In this document: piece after piece, positions 31,260 through 42,389 of the stretch | How positions within the stretch are numbered: position 1 is the first letter of the stretch | Layout of the letters: every line of letters starts with the position of its first letter | Source: Pseudomonas fluorescens | GTDB taxonomy: Bacteria > Pseudomonadota > Gammaproteobacteria > Pseudomonadales > Pseudomonadaceae | Reading direction: 5' to 3' | DNA length: 64,000 bases | Assembly: GCF_001623525.1 (NCBI RefSeq) | Contig: NZ_CP015225.1 | Location: forward strand, 3,658,001-3,722,000 | Position numbers and translations under genes: made by a program | The notes under the pieces: model-generated | Told to the model about the DNA's origin: nothing | What the model saw: the letters and a program-made list of their open reading frames with translations, nothing else | The model's database searches: none

Positions 31260-33128
31260 TTAAATCCACAACTTCTTGAAGTCACGACCGCCAAAGATCA
31301 GGTTGACCATTGCACGGGTCACCATGATGGCTGTGAACATCGAGGTAAAGATCCCGAGGGACATGGTCACTGCGAAGCCCTTGACCGGGCCGGTGCCCAT
31401 GGCGAAGAGAATCCCGCCCACCAGCAACGTGGTCAGGTTGGCGTCGAGGATCGCGGTGAATGCCCGGCCGAAGCCTTCGTTGATTGCCCGCTGAATCGTC
31501 ATGCCCGCGGCGATCTCTTCACGTATCCGCGAGAAGATCAGCACGTTGGCGTCCACCGCCATACCCATGGTCAAGACGATACCGGCGATACCCGGCAGGG
31601 TCAGCGTAGCCCCCAGCAGCGACATCAGGGCCAGCAGCATCACCATGTTCACCGCCAGCGCGACGGTGGCGATGATGCCGAAGAAGCGGTAGATGGCGAT
31701 GATGAACAGCGACACGAACAGCATGCCCCACAGCGATGCATCGATACCCTTGGTGATGTTGTCGGCACCCAGGCTCGGGCCGATGGTGCGTTCTTCAGCG
31801 AAGTACATCGGCGCGGCCAGGCCACCGGCACGCAGCAGCAGGGCCAGTTCCGAGGATTCACCCTGGCCGTTGAGACCGGTGATGCGGAACTGGCTGCCCA
31901 GTGGCGACTGGATGGTCGCCAGGCTGATGATCTTTTTCTCTTCCTTGAAGGTCTGGACCGGTACGTCTTTCTCGACGCCATTGACCACTTGCTTGGTGTA
32001 CGTGGTGGTCGGTTTCTGCTCGATGAAGATCACCGCCATGCTGCGACCGACGTTGCTGCGCGTGGCGCGGCTCATCAGTTCGCCGCCGTGGCCGTCGAGG
32101 CGAATGTTCACCTGCGGACGACCCTGCTCGTCGAAACCCGCCTGGGCGTCGGTCACCTGGTCACCGGTGATGATCAGGCCACGCTCGATCTGCGCCGCCG
32201 GACGACCGCCCTCACGGAACTCGAAACTCTCGGAAGTGGCCTTGGAAGCACCCGGCTCAGCGGCCAGGCGGAATTCCAGGTTGGCGGTCTTGCCGAGGAT
32301 ACGCTTGGCTTCGGCGGTGTCCTGCACGCCCGGCAGCTCAACCACGATGCGGTTGGCGCCCTGGCGCTGCACGATCGGCTCGGCCACACCCAGCTCGTTG
32401 ACGCGGTTACGCACCGTGGTCAAGTTCTGCTTGATGGAGTATTCGCGGATTTCCGCCAGCTTGGCCGGGGTCATCGCCAGACGCAGCACCGCCTGACCAT
32501 TGAGGTCGGCCGGCACAATGTCGAAATCGTTGAAGTTCTTGCGGATCAGCGCACGGGCCTGCTCGCGGGTATCTTCATCGCTGAAGCCCAGCTGAATGGC
32601 ACCGTCGAGTTGCGGCAGGCTGCGATAACGCACGCGCTCTTTACGCAGCAAGCTCTTGACGTCGCCTTCGTAGACTTTCATCCGCGCGTCGAGGGCTTTT
32701 TCCATGTCCACTTCCAGCAGGAAGTGCACACCACCGGACAAGTCCAGACCCAGCTTCATCGGATGCGCGCCAAGCTTGCGCAGCCATTGCGGGGTGGTCT
32801 GGGCCAGGTTCAAGGCTACAACATAATCGTCGCCCAACGCCTTGCGCACCACGTCCTTGGCTGGCAACTGGTCTTCCGACTTGACCAGGCGCAGCAGGCC
32901 GCCCTTGCCGTTTTCGGCGATGGACGCAGCCTTGACCTCGATATCGGACGCCTTGAGCGCAGCGCTCGCACGGTCCAGATCGGCCTGGGTGACCTGCAGC
33001 GCAGTGCTTGCGCCACTGACCTGAATGGCCGGGTCATCCGGGTATAGATTGGGAGCGGAATAAATCAGACCGACCGCCAGCACCGCCAGGATCAGTACAT
33101 ATTTCCACAGAGGGTATTTGTTCAGCAT
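31260..33128 (-). CDS. secD: preprotein translocase subunit SecD
   Basis: 622 residues from the ATG at 33126-33128 (MLNKYPLWKYVLILAVLAVG). A GTG directly upstream could add one codon. The large periplasmic P1 domain follows the first helix (LGLDLSGGVHFLLEVDMEKA), and the TM4-6 block has GMAVDANVLIFSRIREE, the family signature with the conserved Asp. It pairs with SecF. Confidence 0.97.
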   Translation of the reverse strand: MLNKYPLWKYVLILAVLAVGLIYSAPNLYPDDPAIQVSGASTALQVTQADLDRASAALKASDIEVKAASIAENGKGGLLRLVKSEDQLPAKDVVRKALGDDYVVALNLAQTTPQWLRKLGAHPMKLGLDLSGGVHFLLEVDMEKALDARMKVYEGDVKSLLRKERVRYRSLPQLDGAIQLGFSDEDTREQARALIRKNFNDFDIVPADLNGQAVLRLAMTPAKLAEIREYSIKQNLTTVRNRVNELGVAEPIVQRQGANRIVVELPGVQDTAEAKRILGKTANLEFRLAAEPGASKATSESFEFREGGRPAAQIERGLIITGDQVTDAQAGFDEQGRPQVNIRLDGHGGELMSRATRSNVGRSMAVIFIEQKPTTTYTKQVVNGVEKDVPVQTFKEEKKIISLATIQSPLGSQFRITGLNGQGESSELALLLRAGGLAAPMYFAEERTIGPSLGADNITKGIDASLWGMLFVSLFIIAIYRFFGIIATVALAVNMVMLLALMSLLGATLTLPGIAGIVLTMGMAVDANVLIFSRIREEIAAGMTIQRAINEGFGRAFTAILDANLTTLLVGGILFAMGTGPVKGFAVTMSLGIFTSMFTAIMVTRAMVNLIFGGRDFKKLWI

Positions 33129-33191
33129 CACGCCGCCCGCTTATGACGCGGGGCGCCTTGCGCGCCCCGTCGATTGAATAGAAGTTGTTAC

Positions 33192-33530
33192 TTAGATCGC
33201 TTTCAGCGTGCCTTTTGGCAGCGTGGCCGCGATGGCGCCCTTCTGGAACTTCATTTCAACAGTGTCGGACACTTCCAGTACCACGAAGTCATCAGCCACT
33301 TTGGTGATCTTGCCCGCGATGCCGCCGGTGGTGACCACTTCATCGCCCTTCTGCAGGCTGCTGAGCAGGTTCTTCTGCTCTTTGGCGCGCTTGGCCTGTG
33401 GACGCCAGATCATCAGGTAGAAGATGACCAGGAAGCCGACCAGAAAAATCCACTCGAAACCGCCACCCATAGGGCCGGCAGCAGCAGGTGCAGCGGCATC
33501 AGCCATGGCGTTAGAGATAAAAAAGCTCAT
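33192..33530 (-). CDS. yajC: SecDF-associated protein YajC
   Basis: 112 residues with one membrane helix (FEWIFLVGFLVIFYLMIWRP) and a small C-terminal domain (GDEVVTTGGIAGKI), the YajC pattern. It lies between tgt and secD in the conserved queA-tgt-yajC-secD-secF order. Confidence 0.96.
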   Translation of the reverse strand: MSFFISNAMADAAAPAAAGPMGGGFEWIFLVGFLVIFYLMIWRPQAKRAKEQKNLLSSLQKGDEVVTTGGIAGKITKVADDFVVLEVSDTVEMKFQKGAIAATLPKGTLKAI

Positions 33531-33573
33531 TTAGCACTCCAGTTGCAAGTATTGAATCTAGGGATCGGAAAAC

Positions 33574-35753
<2,180 letters not shown>

Positions 35754-35819
35754 GATGGGGTTCGTCTAGCAGGGCCGGAAAGTCTAGCGGAAATATCAAA
35801 AATTCACCATGAAACGTGA

Positions 35820-35848
35820 TTGACCAACGGTAGGCACCTCTCTATACT
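35820..35848 (+). promoter_or_regulatory. sigma-70 promoter of tRNA-Leu
   Basis: TTGACC (35820-35825), a 17-nt spacer, and TATACT (35843-35848) end 13 nt before the mature tRNA start. Near-consensus promoter as expected for a stable RNA. Confidence 0.8.
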
Positions 35849-35861
35849 TCGCCGCCATTGA

Positions 35862-35946
35862 GCCCTGATGGCGGAATTGGTAGACGCGGCGGATTCAAAA
35901 TCCGTTTTCGAAAGGAGTGGGAGTTCGAGTCTCCCTCGGGGCACCA
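35862..35946 (+). tRNA. tRNA-Leu (CAA anticodon)
   Basis: 85 nt including the encoded CCA. The acceptor stem GCCCTGA pairs with TCGGGGC, the D-arm is type II (GGCGGAATTGGTAGACGC), the anticodon loop is TTCAAAA with CAA, a long variable arm follows, and the T arm is GGGAGTTCGAGTCTCCC. A terminator follows at once. Confidence 0.96.
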
Positions 35947-35954
35947 TCTTAAAG

Positions 35955-35984
35955 AAAGACCTTGAAATTCAAGGTCTTTTTTTT
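35955..35984 (+). terminator. terminator of tRNA-Leu
   Basis: AAAGACCTTGAA ATT CAAGGTCTTTTTTTT, eight nt after the tRNA CCA. Confidence 0.93.
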
Positions 35985-36013
35985 CGTCTGCAGAAAAGTC
36001 ACCCGATCCATTT

Positions 36014-36140
36014 GTGGCGAGGGGATTTATCCCCGCTGGGTCGCGAAGCGGCCCCAACCACCAAACCTGTGGCAAGGAAGAATCTGTGGCTAGTAGGAAC
36101 CCGTGGCGAGGGAACTTGCTCCCGCTTGAGCGCAAAGCGC
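36014..36140. repeat. two REP copies in direct orientation (GTGGCGAGGG family)
   Basis: GTGGCGAGGGGATTTATCCC at 36014 and GTGGCGAGGGAACTTGCTCC at about 36103 lie in the same orientation, unlike the inverted REPINs elsewhere, with no clear inverted partner. Confidence 0.75.
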
Positions 36141-36234
36141 TCACAAAAACGTCACAGCCCCCACCGATGCTCCGCCTTGCGACACCCAGTTGACCCACCG
36201 CCCCTCCTCACCCGCTGACAAAGGACTTCACCTC

Positions 36235-36564
36235 ATGGAATTGCTGCTGGAAACGGTCGCTCTTTACTCGCTGAAGCTGGCTTATGAGACGGAGGGGCAT
36301 AGTCCGATTTTGCGGGATGATCCGTTGATGGGCGGGTGTGATCGGGAGGTGTTTGGGTTGTTGGTGCGGCGGGGGGATGTGGCTGGGATTCAGACTAAGA
36401 TTGAGCGGTGCCTGACACTGACGCTGGAAGCAGTTGGGGGTGGAAACACGGTTTTGGGGCGAGAGCTAACTGGCTTGACAGTAGATTTCAGTGTTACGCG
36501 GACAATGGAGGAGCTTCAACCCCCGCTAATAGCACTGAGGGACTATCTGAAAGCGATCCAATGA
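36235..36564 (+). CDS. small hypothetical protein
   Basis: 109 residues from the ATG at 36235 (MELLLETVALYSLKLAYETE), preceded by AAAGGA with an ~8-nt gap. It has no membrane segment or known motif; probably one compact alpha-helical domain. The third-position bias is mostly G, unlike the flanking genes. It is the last G/C-rich gene before the A/T-rich part. Function unknown. Confidence 0.6.
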   Translation: MELLLETVALYSLKLAYETEGHSPILRDDPLMGGCDREVFGLLVRRGDVAGIQTKIERCLTLTLEAVGGGNTVLGRELTGLTVDFSVTRTMEELQPPLIALRDYLKAIQ

Positions 36565-36732
36565 TCGGCAGATGGCGCAATCTTTCCAACCATCGCAACC
36601 GCTAAAACTGCCTGAAATGCTCCCCGGATAAGCGAGTAATGGCGTACCATCGCCGGAAGAGTCTATGGAAGCTCGCAGGCTCAAAAAGGCCGCCGGAAAA
36701 TCTGGTGTAGTTCAATACACAATATCTGCCCT

Positions 36733-39700
36733 ATGATCTCTTCTTATTACCTGCCCCGCAGACTTACGAGTGGCGACAAGATCTTCACTGAAGAAGAGTT
36801 GCTAATCGCTTCAAATTTCGTTGTCGTATTAGCCGAACCGGGTGGCGGCAAAACTGAGCTTCTGAATAGCTTGGCCCGCTATCTAGGCACCTCTGCTATA
36901 ACCGCAAACGTATTCAAACACGTCGGATTCGATGCTGTAAATTGCCCCCTTGTAATCGACGCATTCGATGAGTTGGCTAAGGTTGATAGGACAGGCATCT
37001 ACGGACTTCTTGCCGACGTCAAAAAGGCAACCCCAACCCGCGTCATTCTTTCAAGTCGGTCCAGCGAGTGGGATACATCTACGACAAATGTATTCAAAGA
37101 ATTCCTCGGTCGCCCTCCTCTAGTAGTAAGGCTATGTGAATTTGATGAGACGGAACAGCGTACAATCTTTGACCATCATGTAACAAACGAAAATTTTTCG
37201 ATTTTCCAAGCTGAAGTTTCTCGATTCGATCTAGAAGCGCTACTCCCAAACCCTCAATTTCTAAAACTATTCGCCAATGCATATATCGAGAGCGGAAGGT
37301 GTTTTACCGATAAAAAGTCCATATTCTCTCAAGCTGTCGAACACCTAGCAAAGGAAGCAAACTCCAATATAGCAAGGACTAACCCAACACTCTCGACACC
37401 ACAAAAAATCAATCTATCATCGGAAGTTTTCGCCAAACTCTTATTGTCAGGCGCGGAGGGTATCAGTACCAGCGAAGCTACAGAAGATCGGATGTATCCT
37501 TTGCTTGCATCACTATTTACGATTAATACTGCGGCAGATGGCATCTTAGCTACTCGTCTATTTAAACCTGGTGACCGTGCGGATCAGCACCGCCCAGTCC
37601 ACAAAATTGTTGCTGAGTACTGTGCGGCAGATTATCTTGTCAAACGAATAGTAGACCCAACCGACCCTATAACACTTCCCAAATGTTTAGCTGTTATCGC
37701 TCCGAACTCTACAGTAAGGGATGAACTGCGAGGACTGTTAGGCTGGATGGCATCGCTTGGTAACAAATCCATAGAAGAGTCCGCGATCGAACTTGACGCT
37801 TATGCCGTGCTTGCGAACGGCGACCCTTCTCTGCTTGAACGATCCTCAAAGCGCCTGCTGGTGAGGAAGTTAAAAGAAATTGAATCCAAAGACCCCTATT
37901 TTAGAAAGGGAGATTTTTGGCGCCGATTCAGTGTGGCGGGTTTCTTTACTCAAGAAGTTCTAGACGAAATAAAGCCTCTTCTCACTACCAGTAGTGATGG
38001 GCATCTACGAAACTTGTTACTAGAACTGTTATCAGGATCACCAGCCAATGAATATTTAATAGGTGAACTACGTCAACTCACCTTAGCACCGAACGAAAGT
38101 GAAGCCACACGCTTACTGGCGAGTAGATGCTTGCTAGATACAAGGGGATATGAACATCGAAACGACTTGGATATTCTAATCCGCCAGGCAAATCACACCT
38201 CACTAAATGTTGCAGCCAAAATTATAGAAAGCATTGATCCGGAAAGAATCGACCCCTATTACCTGTCTAACTTTCTACGAACCTGTGCGACACTTTACCC
38301 AGATCATCAAAAGCACCATGAACGAGTGATAGGTGCGCGCTATTTTATAAAACACCTAGTCGAGCGACTAAATCTACGGCTCACAAAATGGCTATTAGAC
38401 AACCTGAGCCAAGGACTAAGCTGTAAATGCCACAAGGAACCTTACGAATGTGACTGTCGAAACGGCATCAGCAAAATCATAGGCTTGATGCTGGATCGCT
38501 ACTTTGAGCTAGCCACTCCTCCTTTTGATTCAGAAAATATTTGGCGATGGGTCGAAAATTTAAATTTTCACGAACAGGAAGTTTCAAGCCAAAGCAAGGC
38601 CGTTCAAATCCTTCAAGAAAATAGCCAGTTACGCCAAGGTATCATTTCGTATGTATTTAAAAATCTAACCGACCGAGATCAAATATGTAACACGAAAATT
38701 CATAAATTTGATTGGCACTCTCACTCCGGCCTTGCTTTTCATACAGCCGATTATAAATTTATAGTTGATTTAGCATTTGAAAACGACAATCCAGATTTGT
38801 GGGCGTGTTTCATTGCCAGACATCAACTTTATAGAAAGGAAGAGGAGCGAGGCCCCGACGACTTTCGTCGGCATATGCGCCTGCAAGCTTCGAAGAAGCC
38901 CCCATTCCTGCGAGAGTGGGTCAAGCTCAACAGAGCCATAGAGCAATCAGAGCGCGAACATCGAATACCAAAATTTAGGCGGACCCGCCGTATGAGGCGT
39001 CTTCGTCAGTACCAAGAAGATGTTCGGGTGAAAAATTTTGACTATTTCAAGAACAACCGAGAGCTCGTAGAAAGTGGCCGTCATTGGGGTTCACTCGTCC
39101 GTTTCGCCGAACTAATGCTTATAGATCCAGAAAAAATTCCTTGTGAGATCGGTGACGACACGCTTGTTCGAAATGCACTCAGAAACTGTCTCGACTTTAT
39201 AAATTGTTACGTCCCCGACTTACCCAAACTTGCTGAACTGCAATGCTCTTCTCAGCATCAACAATCGGAGAGAGTGCTTTATGCGGCCTGCATAGAAATC
39301 CTTCGTGAAAAAGGCAATTTAGAAAGCGTTGACATACGACTTCTGAAAGCACTGAGAACGAACATTTACGTGGCATACAATGCGATATCTAAGGAAGATC
39401 GAGACACGCTAAAAACTGAAGTTGATCGTTTAACTTTCTCTAACATCAAGAGCGCTGAGATTTTCTTACGAGAATATCTCGAGCCACAACTGGCCCACCC
39501 CAACTGCGACAGCACCGAAGTATGGTTATTACGTCGAGATGAAGCCTTTAGTCATTTACGCGCCAAGCTTTCTATCGAATGGCTGGAGAAGTACAACAGG
39601 CTAGAGCTAGGAACACTAGATACACTTTTTGAAATTGCAGCTCAGCACAGTACTCATGAAAATTTGCGACGAGTTATCCTAAAGCAATGCGCCAACTCCA

Positions 39701-40722
39701 GATACGGCGGACCGACTCCAGATGAAAACAAACACATCGAACAACGGCGTCAATTTTGGTTCTTTCGCGCTTGGTATTTTTTAAGTGACCCACCTGAAGA
39801 ATGCTGGGACTTCCTCAAAAAAGATCGAGAAACTGTTTTCCTGTTTTATGAACGGAGCGGGCGAATCAGCCATGGTGCTCATTCTTACTGGCCTAGACTC
39901 ACTCCAAAAAAAGTGGAAGCCATTCTAGAAGCCTTTATCGACGAATGGCCCAAGGTAAATCTACCCAATCATTGGGGCACTGGCAGCCCCAAGGGAGAGA
40001 ACGCGTACCGTTTTTTAACCGAAATAATTTGGTTAATCAACTCAGACGCCGCCAATGATGCAATCCCAGTTCTCGATCGACTTATAGCTAGCCCTCGCTT
40101 CACGGAAATACATAACGACTTGCAAAGCATATACTCCAATCAAGTCAGAAAGTTAGCCCTTAGAGATTTCGAACCTCCTACGCCATTGGAAATTGTAGCT
40201 CGCTTAGACCATGACACAGTGGTAACAGTTGAAGGTCTACGCGAACTATTAATTCAAGAACTACATTTTTTTCAAAAGGCCATCGATGGGGGCGAGTTCA
40301 ATTCCGCAGATCGATTTTATGAAAAATCCGAACGAGTTGACGAGATTACGTCCACTCTAATTATAGCTGAGCGTCTTAGCCTTAGACTCGAACCACAAGC
40401 CATCTCAGTTACACCTGAACACCAACTGAAAGATGCAAATCGAAGTGATTTCACAGCAAGTAAATTTATTAGCGGCAGGAGAAAACTTCTGGTCACCGAG
40501 GTGAAAGGGCAGTGGCATAAAGATCTATACACCGCTGCCTCTGCTCAACTCCATGAACGCTACTCTATCCATCCAGACGCAGAGCAGCAGGGCATTTTCA
40601 TTGTAATTTGGTTTGGCAAACATGAAAAAGTATCAGGACGCAAGAGGCATAGTATAAAAACCGCCCAAGATCTTAAAAAAAGTATCGAAGCCACGCTCCC
40701 CCCCGCAATTACAGGGGGCTAA
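36733..40722 (+). CDS. large P-loop NTPase with C-terminal PD-(D/E)XK nuclease-like domain
   Basis: 1329 residues, A/T-rich compared with the core genes. Walker A is AEPGGGKTELL (about residues 34-44), Walker B is LVIDAFDEL (73-81), and a sensor-like strand RVILSSRSSEW follows (103-113), giving an N-terminal STAND/NACHT-like ATPase of about 350 residues. A long helical region of unknown kind fills the middle; it includes a Cys cluster (CKCHKEPYECDC) near residue 570. The last ~100 residues look like a PD-(D/E)XK nuclease: D1239 in NRSDFT, E1256-V-K1258 in LLVTEVKGQWHK, Q1272 in SAQL, then GIFIVIWFG. This architecture suggests an anti-phage or self-destruct effector, but I cannot name a described system that matches. 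No partner gene in the same direction is adjacent. Confidence 0.8.
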   Translation: MISSYYLPRRLTSGDKIFTEEELLIASNFVVVLAEPGGGKTELLNSLARYLGTSAITANVFKHVGFDAVNCPLVIDAFDELAKVDRTGIYGLLADVKKATPTRVILSSRSSEWDTSTTNVFKEFLGRPPLVVRLCEFDETEQRTIFDHHVTNENFSIFQAEVSRFDLEALLPNPQFLKLFANAYIESGRCFTDKKSIFSQAVEHLAKEANSNIARTNPTLSTPQKINLSSEVFAKLLLSGAEGISTSEATEDRMYPLLASLFTINTAADGILATRLFKPGDRADQHRPVHKIVAEYCAADYLVKRIVDPTDPITLPKCLAVIAPNSTVRDELRGLLGWMASLGNKSIEESAIELDAYAVLANGDPSLLERSSKRLLVRKLKEIESKDPYFRKGDFWRRFSVAGFFTQEVLDEIKPLLTTSSDGHLRNLLLELLSGSPANEYLIGELRQLTLAPNESEATRLLASRCLLDTRGYEHRNDLDILIRQANHTSLNVAAKIIESIDPERIDPYYLSNFLRTCATLYPDHQKHHERVIGARYFIKHLVERLNLRLTKWLLDNLSQGLSCKCHKEPYECDCRNGISKIIGLMLDRYFELATPPFDSENIWRWVENLNFHEQEVSSQSKAVQILQENSQLRQGIISYVFKNLTDRDQICNTKIHKFDWHSHSGLAFHTADYKFIVDLAFENDNPDLWACFIARHQLYRKEEERGPDDFRRHMRLQASKKPPFLREWVKLNRAIEQSEREHRIPKFRRTRRMRRLRQYQEDVRVKNFDYFKNNRELVESGRHWGSLVRFAELMLIDPEKIPCEIGDDTLVRNALRNCLDFINCYVPDLPKLAELQCSSQHQQSERVLYAACIEILREKGNLESVDIRLLKALRTNIYVAYNAISKEDRDTLKTEVDRLTFSNIKSAEIFLREYLEPQLAHPNCDSTEVWLLRRDEAFSHLRAKLSIEWLEKYNRLELGTLDTLFEIAAQHSTHENLRRVILKQCANSRYGGPTPDENKHIEQRRQFWFFRAWYFLSDPPEECWDFLKKDRETVFLFYERSGRISHGAHSYWPRLTPKKVEAILEAFIDEWPKVNLPNHWGTGSPKGENAYRFLTEIIWLINSDAANDAIPVLDRLIASPRFTEIHNDLQSIYSNQVRKLALRDFEPPTPLEIVARLDHDTVVTVEGLRELLIQELHFFQKAIDGGEFNSADRFYEKSERVDEITSTLIIAERLSLRLEPQAISVTPEHQLKDANRSDFTASKFISGRRKLLVTEVKGQWHKDLYTAASAQLHERYSIHPDAEQQGIFIVIWFGKHEKVSGRKRHSIKTAQDLKKSIEATLPPAITGG

Positions 40723-41368
40723 TTGACGTATTTGTGTTAGATGTATCTAAACCTCCATCTAAATAACCTCCCCGAAAAGTGTATATCATCAATTAATCCC
40801 AGTTAAAAAGGGACAGATTTATTTTTAGTCAAAGAAGTAAATTATTCCTTTTTTCCGCCTTTCCTCAGTGGGCATGCTTATTCCAAGCGCTCGCCAAAAT
40901 ATGGTGGGCTCATGCAAAGTTAGCTATAAGGCTTGAAGCTCGAGCATCCGTTTCTCACGCCAAACGAGGTACTCGGCTAACACTGGAGCGCAGCGATGGC
41001 GAGATAAGACAGCTAAAGGAAATATATCTCTCCTTTTTCTATTTTTTCTACGCAATGGCCCTTCTAGCGTTATGTCAGAGGATCCGTCAGCAAGCTTGGA
41101 CGATGTCCATCCTTAACAGAGTGCCCCTCAACGCAGGCTCGTCTCCACCGAAAAATGGCAATGGTCATAAAGTGGAGATACGATGAGGTAAATCACAGCC
41201 CCCCCAATCCACGCTGGGGCGTTGATTTTCCTATAGACGTAGATAGTGGCAAGGTAGTAGCTTGACAGTAACAGGCTGGACACCACCGGCGACCATAATT
41301 TTTCGTTATCAGATTTTCAACTACCTAAAACAACATCAGACTGTTAAAAGTTCTACTAAGGAGCAGTT
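40723..41368. other. 646-bp gap between the NTPase and caspase-like genes
   Basis: A/T-rich at both ends. It holds the outward GGGACAGATTTATTT repeat copy at 40801-40826 and a weak hairpin (GCCCC/GGGGC, about 41200-41223, followed by TTGATTTTCC). No reading frame with a plausible start and codon pattern was found. A ribosome-binding site AGGAG precedes the caspase-like ATG. Confidence 0.5.
40801..40826 (+). repeat. left copy of the GGGGACAGATTTATTT inverted repeat
   Basis: This 26-nt stretch matches the reverse complement of 42101-42126 at 23 of 26 positions. The sequence resembles REP-like palindromes linked to RAYT-type transposases in other gammaproteobacteria (from memory, not checked). 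Confidence 0.7.
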
Positions 41369-42007
41369 ATGGCAAAGTGTATATTTTCGGTTATAGAATC
41401 AAGGTGGTGGAGCGATGGCAATCACAGTGTCAGGCCATTATTCGAAGCTCTAGCTGGTATACATTACGACAATCCATCAGCCTTCTATTATGATATGTTC
41501 AGTGAAAAGCAATCTTTATCATCAGGTCTAAAAATGCGCTGCCGAGATAGTCAAACCCAAGTGGTATATCTCGCCACTCATGGAAGCGACAGTTCTATTG
41601 GCGGAGCAAGCGGTCACATGATCACGCGTACTGAACTGAGAAATATGCTCACAACTCACAACAATACAAAACAAGTAAAGGGACTTTATCTAGGAACATG
41701 CCTGATGGGAAATCAGTCTTTAGCAAAATTCCTTCTTGAAGATGCTGGCACTAATTTAGATTGGGTTGCTGGCTACAAGGAGGAAGTAGACTGGATCGAC
41801 GGGAGTGCCATTGATATGATCTTCTTCTCTAAGCTTGCAGAGGAGTATCGAAAAAATAATAGCCGCCGCAAAGGAAAAAAATCCTCAAGGCAGATGGCTC
41901 ATACTGCCGGATCGGAACTGCTTCACCTTGTACCTGGCGCACATTCGAAATATGGATTTAATATATTCATGCATGAAAGCCGAAAACTGACTAGCATGTT
42001 TAGCTAG
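41369..42007 (+). CDS. caspase-like (clan CD) cysteine protease, putative
   Basis: 212 residues. VVYLATHGSDSS carries the catalytic-type His71-Gly72 and GLYLGTCLMGN carries Cys111, a 40-residue spacing typical of caspase/CHAT-like peptidases. Strand patterns before each motif are hydrophobic as in that fold. After the Cys, DWVAGYKEEVDWIDGSAID resembles the substrate-pocket segment of bacterial caspase-like proteins. The start has a good AGGAG at -6. It is A/T-rich, stands alone, and is bounded by inverted repeats at 40801 and 42101. Its substrate is unknown; a defence or toxin role is an inference from the family. Confidence 0.7.
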   Translation: MAKCIFSVIESRWWSDGNHSVRPLFEALAGIHYDNPSAFYYDMFSEKQSLSSGLKMRCRDSQTQVVYLATHGSDSSIGGASGHMITRTELRNMLTTHNNTKQVKGLYLGTCLMGNQSLAKFLLEDAGTNLDWVAGYKEEVDWIDGSAIDMIFFSKLAEEYRKNNSRRKGKKSSRQMAHTAGSELLHLVPGAHSKYGFNIFMHESRKLTSMFS

Positions 42008-42080
42008 CGCTACAACTTAACCGCCTCTATATGCATTAGAGGCCGAAACTTGCGCCTTAAAGAAGAGAAAACAGAAACGA

Positions 42081-42126
42081 GACAGATTTATTTTCGCCAC
42101 ATAAATAAATCTGTCCCCTTTTGACT
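42081..42126. repeat. REP-like hairpin, right copy of the GGGGACAGATTTATTT repeat
   Basis: GACAGATTTATTT (42081-42093) and AAATAAATCTGTC (42103-42115) form a perfect 13-bp stem with a 9-nt loop. The right arm continues to 42126 and matches the left copy at 40801 in inverted orientation. Confidence 0.8.
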
Positions 42127-42140
42127 AAAAAACTTAAATA

Positions 42141-42245
42141 ATTAATGGAGGGTTTGATGCTCTCGAAGAATGGGTAAAAATCCTCGAACCCCACTTTCAA
42201 CATTCAATTGATTTTAGCATCTACGACTATCAGATTGCTTTCTGA
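42141..42245 (+). pseudogene. remnant of a colicin-E3/cloacin-type immunity gene (C-terminal part)
   Basis: An open stretch after a stop codon, without a start, encodes 34 residues: INGGFDALEEWVKILEP then HFQHSIDFSIYDYQIAF and stop. It aligns with the C-terminal part of the colicin E3 immunity protein (recalled as [20 protein letters not shown] then QIDISDNEYFVSF): N-G-x-F-D, EWV, LxP, F, H, ID, S and Y-x-x-x-F agree in order. The 5' half is missing where the REP-like hairpin begins. Confidence 0.6.
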
Positions 42246-42263
42246 CTATCGAGGCAGTTGGCA

Positions 42264-42307
42264 GTCACGGAACGAGTAGCTAATAAAAGCACGCGTACTT
42301 CCGTGAC
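42264..42307. repeat. inverted repeat GTCACGGAA / TTCCGTGAC
   Basis: A perfect 9-bp inverted repeat (42264-42272 and 42299-42307) with a 26-nt loop, in the A/T-rich gap between the immunity remnant and the membrane-protein gene. No T run follows, so it is not a clear terminator; role unknown. Confidence 0.5.
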
Positions 42308-42389
42308 AGTGACATTAAATATCGAGATGAGCAGAGGGCTCGCGCCGAGTGAGTTCGTGCGCATCCCTTTATACTAATTCACATATCGC

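Noticed and set aside
42264-42307. Terminator for the caspase-like gene
   Set aside because: The loop is 26 nt and no T run follows; the inverted repeat is listed without a role.
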